Below the pieces are notes generated by a model. It was not told the DNA's origin, did no database searches, and worked only from the letters and a program-made list of their open reading frames with translations. 5,368 nucleotides of DNA from an uncultured Pseudomonadota bacterium (lineage in GTDB: Bacteria; Pseudomonadota; Gammaproteobacteria; Steroidobacterales; Steroidobacteraceae), in contig CAIVYV010000280.1 in the NCBI GenBank assembly GCA_903910215.1, forward strand, positions 1 through 5,368, written 5' to 3'. Numbering within the stretch: position 1 is the first letter of the stretch; every line of letters starts with the position of its first letter. Below, piece by piece: positions 4,940 to 5,368 of this stretch. The position numbers and the translations under genes were made by a program.

Positions 4940-5337
4940 TCTCGGCTGCGACCGCGCGGATCGTACAAGCTCACATCCTCGTCGGGCTGTCGCAACAAAG
5001 AAATGATGCGACGCTGCGCCGTAACGACGCGGCTGAATACCTGATGATTTCTCGCCTGTAGCGTTTTGCAACGCTCGATTTGTTCGCGGACGTGTTGCGC
5101 GCGTTCCGGGTTGCTACGCGCCTGATCGATGGCACCCAAGCCTTTGCTTAAACGCTCGAGAGTTTCGATTTCGCGATCTTTTTCAGCGTGGAGCTGCTCG
5201 AGCTCCTGCACTCCGTCACCGATCAGGCCGTTACGGCCGCGCAAGACTGCGTGCTCTCGTTCGAGGATGTGGCAGATTTTCTTGCAGAGTGACTCGAGGT
5301 CACTGAGATTGTCGGTGGCGGGGTGGTTGGGTGTCAT
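4906..5337 (-). CDS. flgN: FlgN-like flagellar export chaperone
   Basis: FlgN is a cytoplasmic chaperone that holds the hook-filament junction proteins FlgK and FlgL and delivers them to the export gate. This 143-residue protein is nearly all helical by composition: long charged amphipathic helices at about 10-70 (LESLCKKICHILEREHAVL, then EKDREIETLERL) and 76-117, followed by SLYDPRGR (123-130). A 'LY(D/G)-x-x-GR' tail is a common ending of FlgN proteins. Length is within the family's usual 130-160. The ATG at 5337 has AGGA five bases upstream and overlaps the stop of the preceding gene as ATGA, so translation is probably coupled. The frame also stays open to the window edge, so a longer start cannot be strictly excluded. 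FlgN diverges fast and I rely on helix pattern, tail motif and flagellar context together. Confidence 0.8.
   Translation of the reverse strand: MTPNHPATDNLSDLESLCKKICHILEREHAVLRGRNGLIGDGVQELEQLHAEKDREIETLERLSKGLGAIDQARSNPERAQHVREQIERCKTLQARNHQVFSRVVTAQRRIISLLRQPDEDVSLYDPRGRSRDYTSLRRAELA
4922..4934. repeat. Perfect palindrome CGTCGT-A-ACGACG within the convergent overlap
   Basis: A 6-bp inverted repeat around a single base lies wholly inside the 34-bp overlap of the FlhB-like and FlgN-like coding ends. The 10-mer CGTAACGACG recurs at 5020-5029. The stem could form a small hairpin on transcripts of either strand (5-bp stem, TAA/TTA loop), but there is no T-run, so terminator function is not supported by sequence alone. 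Confidence 0.4.
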
Positions 5338-5366
5338 GAACGTCCTAACTCGCCGAGCTCGTTCTC
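5334..5366 (-). CDS. C-terminal end of an upstream gene, probably flgM (rest outside window)
   Basis: On the minus strand the frame ENELGELGRS-stop runs from the window edge to a TGA that overlaps the FlgN-like ATG as ATGA. The two bases before it (TG) allow Leu, Met or Val, so a 'LENELGEL' helix end is possible, which would suit the last helix of FlgM, the anti-sigma-28 factor usually encoded directly before flgN. Only ten residues are visible, so the identity rests mainly on gene order and on the coupling overlap. Another frame ends at TAG (5345-5347), but without a coupling arrangement. Confidence 0.45.
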   Translation of the reverse strand, partial: ENELGELGRS

Positions 5367-5368
5367 CA

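Overview
The window is GC-rich, densely packed bacterial DNA (roughly 60% GC by eye). Two-gene overlaps of the ATGA type, a SPOR-domain lipoprotein, a phytase-like lipoprotein and a diverged FliK / stand-alone FlhB C-terminal domain / FlgN set point to a flagellated Gram-negative. A gammaproteobacterium of the Xanthomonadales/Steroidobacter/Nevskia kind is the best guess, but this rests on gene style and not on any marker gene.

Layout, left to right. (1) Positions 1-114 are the last 37 codons of a plus-strand gene whose sequence looks like the end of an Lcl/DUF1566 domain. (2) Positions 89-844 (+) encode a lipoprotein with two 41-residue helical-type repeats, a Pro/Ala linker and a C-terminal SPOR domain, probably an envelope or septal peptidoglycan-binding protein. 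(3) Converging on it, with an 8-bp overlap of stop regions, is a two-gene minus-strand unit read from about 3361 down to 837. Its first gene is a small secreted protein of unknown function (3341-2880). Its second is a 676-residue lipoprotein (2867-837) with an N-terminal domain of the beta-rich lipoprotein/adhesin type and a C-terminal 'esterase-like activity of phytase' domain. (4) A 96-bp divergent intergenic region (3342-3437) carries a GC hairpin, an inverted repeat and promoter-like hexamers. (5) Plus-strand fliK-like (3438-4649) and a stand-alone FlhB C-terminal-domain gene (4646-4939) overlap by ATGA and so are probably translationally coupled. (6) Converging on these, with a 34-bp overlap of coding ends, is a minus-strand flgN-like chaperone gene (5337-4906). 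It is itself coupled by ATGA to the end of an upstream gene that runs off the window and is probably flgM.

How it fits together. The right third is a flagellar assembly module: FliK measures hook length and signals the export gate, the small FlhB-type protein resembles the cytoplasmic switch domain that receives this signal, FlgN chaperones the hook-filament junction proteins exported after the switch, and FlgM (if that is the cut gene) is the anti-sigma factor exported at the same point. The left two thirds are envelope/secreted proteins with no evident flagellar role. There is no RNA gene, mobile element, CRISPR array or convincing rho-independent terminator in the window, and almost all of it is coding. 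The most interesting element is the FlhB-like protein, which starts about where FlhB's autocleaved C-terminal fragment would start but lacks the NPTH cleavage residues.
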